From Chitinispirillaceae bacterium (GTDB lineage Bacteria; Fibrobacterota; Chitinivibrionia; Chitinivibrionales; Chitinispirillaceae), in contig JAFGHA010000238.1 in NCBI GenBank assembly GCA_016930275.1, forward strand, positions 1 through 64,000: 64,000 nucleotides of DNA, given 5' to 3'. Numbering within the stretch: position 1 is the first letter of the stretch; every line of letters begins with the position of its first letter. The notes under the pieces were generated by a model. It was not told the DNA's origin and did no database searches. It was given only the letters and a program-made list of their open reading frames with translations. This document shows, piece after piece, positions 63,335 through 64,000 of this stretch. The translations under genes and the position numbers were made by a program.

Positions 63335-64000
63335 ATGATCTCCTGTCCCCATTTTCCCCGCTGCGGCGGTTGCAGTACACTCACGACCCCGTACCGCGAA
63401 CAGCTCAACGCAAAACATGCGCTGCTGCGGGAACTGTTTCATCCGTTTACTGACACAGTACCTCCGGTGATCGGGAGCCCGCAAAGCGAATACTACCGTC
63501 ACAAGGTGCAACTTCCTTTCGGAACTGCCGGCCGGGGTTCTTCGATGAAGCCAACCGTCGGCTGTTACAGCACCGATTCGCACCACGTGGTTGATCAGCA
63601 CGCCTGTCGCATTCAGGACCGGGATTTGAGTACCATCGCCTGGACGTTGCGCGACTGGGCGGTGAAAACCGGTCTCCCGGTTTACAATGAGCGAACAGGA
63701 AACGGCTTTCTGCGTCATGTCGTGCTGCGGAAAGGCGCCGGAACCGGTGAGGTGCTGATCGGTCTGGTGACCAGCGGAGGACGTATCGAGGGGAGCAGGA
63801 GCGTAGCACGTCTGTTGCTGTCGATGCTCGGAAAAAAAAGACTGAACGACAGTACCGTGGTTGGAATCGTCCAGAATGTCAATACCCGGCGTACGAACGT
63901 GGTTCTTGGAAATGAAGAATACCTCTGGTGGGGCCGGCCGTATCTCAAGGAACTTATGGGAGAATGGAAATATAAAATCGGTATCTCCACCTTTTTTCAG
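63335..64000 (+). CDS. 23S rRNA (uracil-C5)-methyltransferase RlmD/RumA-type, 5' part
   Basis: Open to the window edge (222 codons), so it is missing from the ORF track. ATG at 63335. The N-terminal [4Fe-4S] motif is perfect, MISCPHFPRCGGCST (C-x5-CGGC), with a fourth Cys in HACRI at about residue 90. GFLRHVVLRKG and EVLIGLVTSGG follow as in RumA-family enzymes, and KYKIGISTFFQ at the edge is the family's I-x-x-xSFFQ. The catalytic Cys and SAM motifs lie beyond the window. RlmD or RlmC cannot be separated from this part. No TRAM domain at the N-terminus. Confidence 0.92.
   Translation, partial: MISCPHFPRCGGCSTLTTPYREQLNAKHALLRELFHPFTDTVPPVIGSPQSEYYRHKVQLPFGTAGRGSSMKPTVGCYSTDSHHVVDQHACRIQDRDLSTIAWTLRDWAVKTGLPVYNERTGNGFLRHVVLRKGAGTGEVLIGLVTSGGRIEGSRSVARLLLSMLGKKRLNDSTVVGIVQNVNTRRTNVVLGNEEYLWWGRPYLKELMGEWKYKIGISTFFQ

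Overview
This window looks like chromosome from a Gram-negative bacterium with an outer membrane, probably a member or relative of the Fibrobacterota (FCB side of the tree; Chitinivibrionia-like is a guess). The reasons are a TIGR02147-type protein, a family best known from large expansions in Fibrobacter, several PorV/PorQ-like outer-membrane proteins, many short lipoproteins with clear lipoboxes, and a type III glutamine synthetase. The organism assignment is inference from gene content; there is no rRNA gene in the window. I saw no insertion sequence, prophage, CRISPR array or tRNA gene. Most of the window is dense core chromosome organised as short, overlapping operons.

Layout. 363-5982 (minus): a compact biotin operon bioC-bioD-bioA-bioF-bioH-like-bioB, every junction overlapping. 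6319-13876: exported TPR protein, Wzi-like barrel, small lipoprotein (minus), then rsmA followed by a large barrel protein and two lipoproteins. 13935-17925 (minus): flippase and two GT4 glycosyltransferases, a surface-polysaccharide module. 18076-24578 (minus): an 835-aa barrel/TPR/coiled-coil protein, two tandem parallel beta-helix proteins, a radical SAM protein and a membrane GT2. 24707-31374 (plus): acpS, an anchored envelope protein, then a Crp/Fnr regulator overlapping a kinase-less PASTA protein, a large TPR lipoprotein, a smaller lipoprotein and a PorQ-like protein. 31680-37997: a Zn-ribbon protein (minus), then fmt-rsmB, a lipoprotein, a small protein, a STAS protein, a TPR protein and mnmA. 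38037-46445: pabBC fusion, galM, CNNM membrane protein, M23 peptidase, YjbQ, PorV-like protein, a lone fliN (minus), tautomerase and GNAT genes.

46471-52230 (minus) holds the most unusual locus: a urea-transporter/M23-peptidase fusion, a TPR protein, a PqqD-like carrier, an ATP-grasp ligase and an altered DapDC/LysA-type PLP decarboxylase in one tight operon. No characterised pathway that I know of has this composition. It is my best candidate for an undescribed system: ribosome-independent modification or ligation of an amino acid or peptide, coupled to envelope or nitrogen functions. Upstream of it are an LRR lipoprotein paired with a TIGR02147 gene, with an 11-base poly-G tract in between.

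54778-64000: lysA, a lipoprotein, a single-chain ADP-forming acyl-CoA synthetase, an MshEN-like unknown (minus), a stand-alone protein resembling the AdoMet activation domain of cobalamin-dependent methionine synthase, glnN with a strong terminator, and the 5' part of an RlmD/RumA 23S rRNA methyltransferase cut by the window end.
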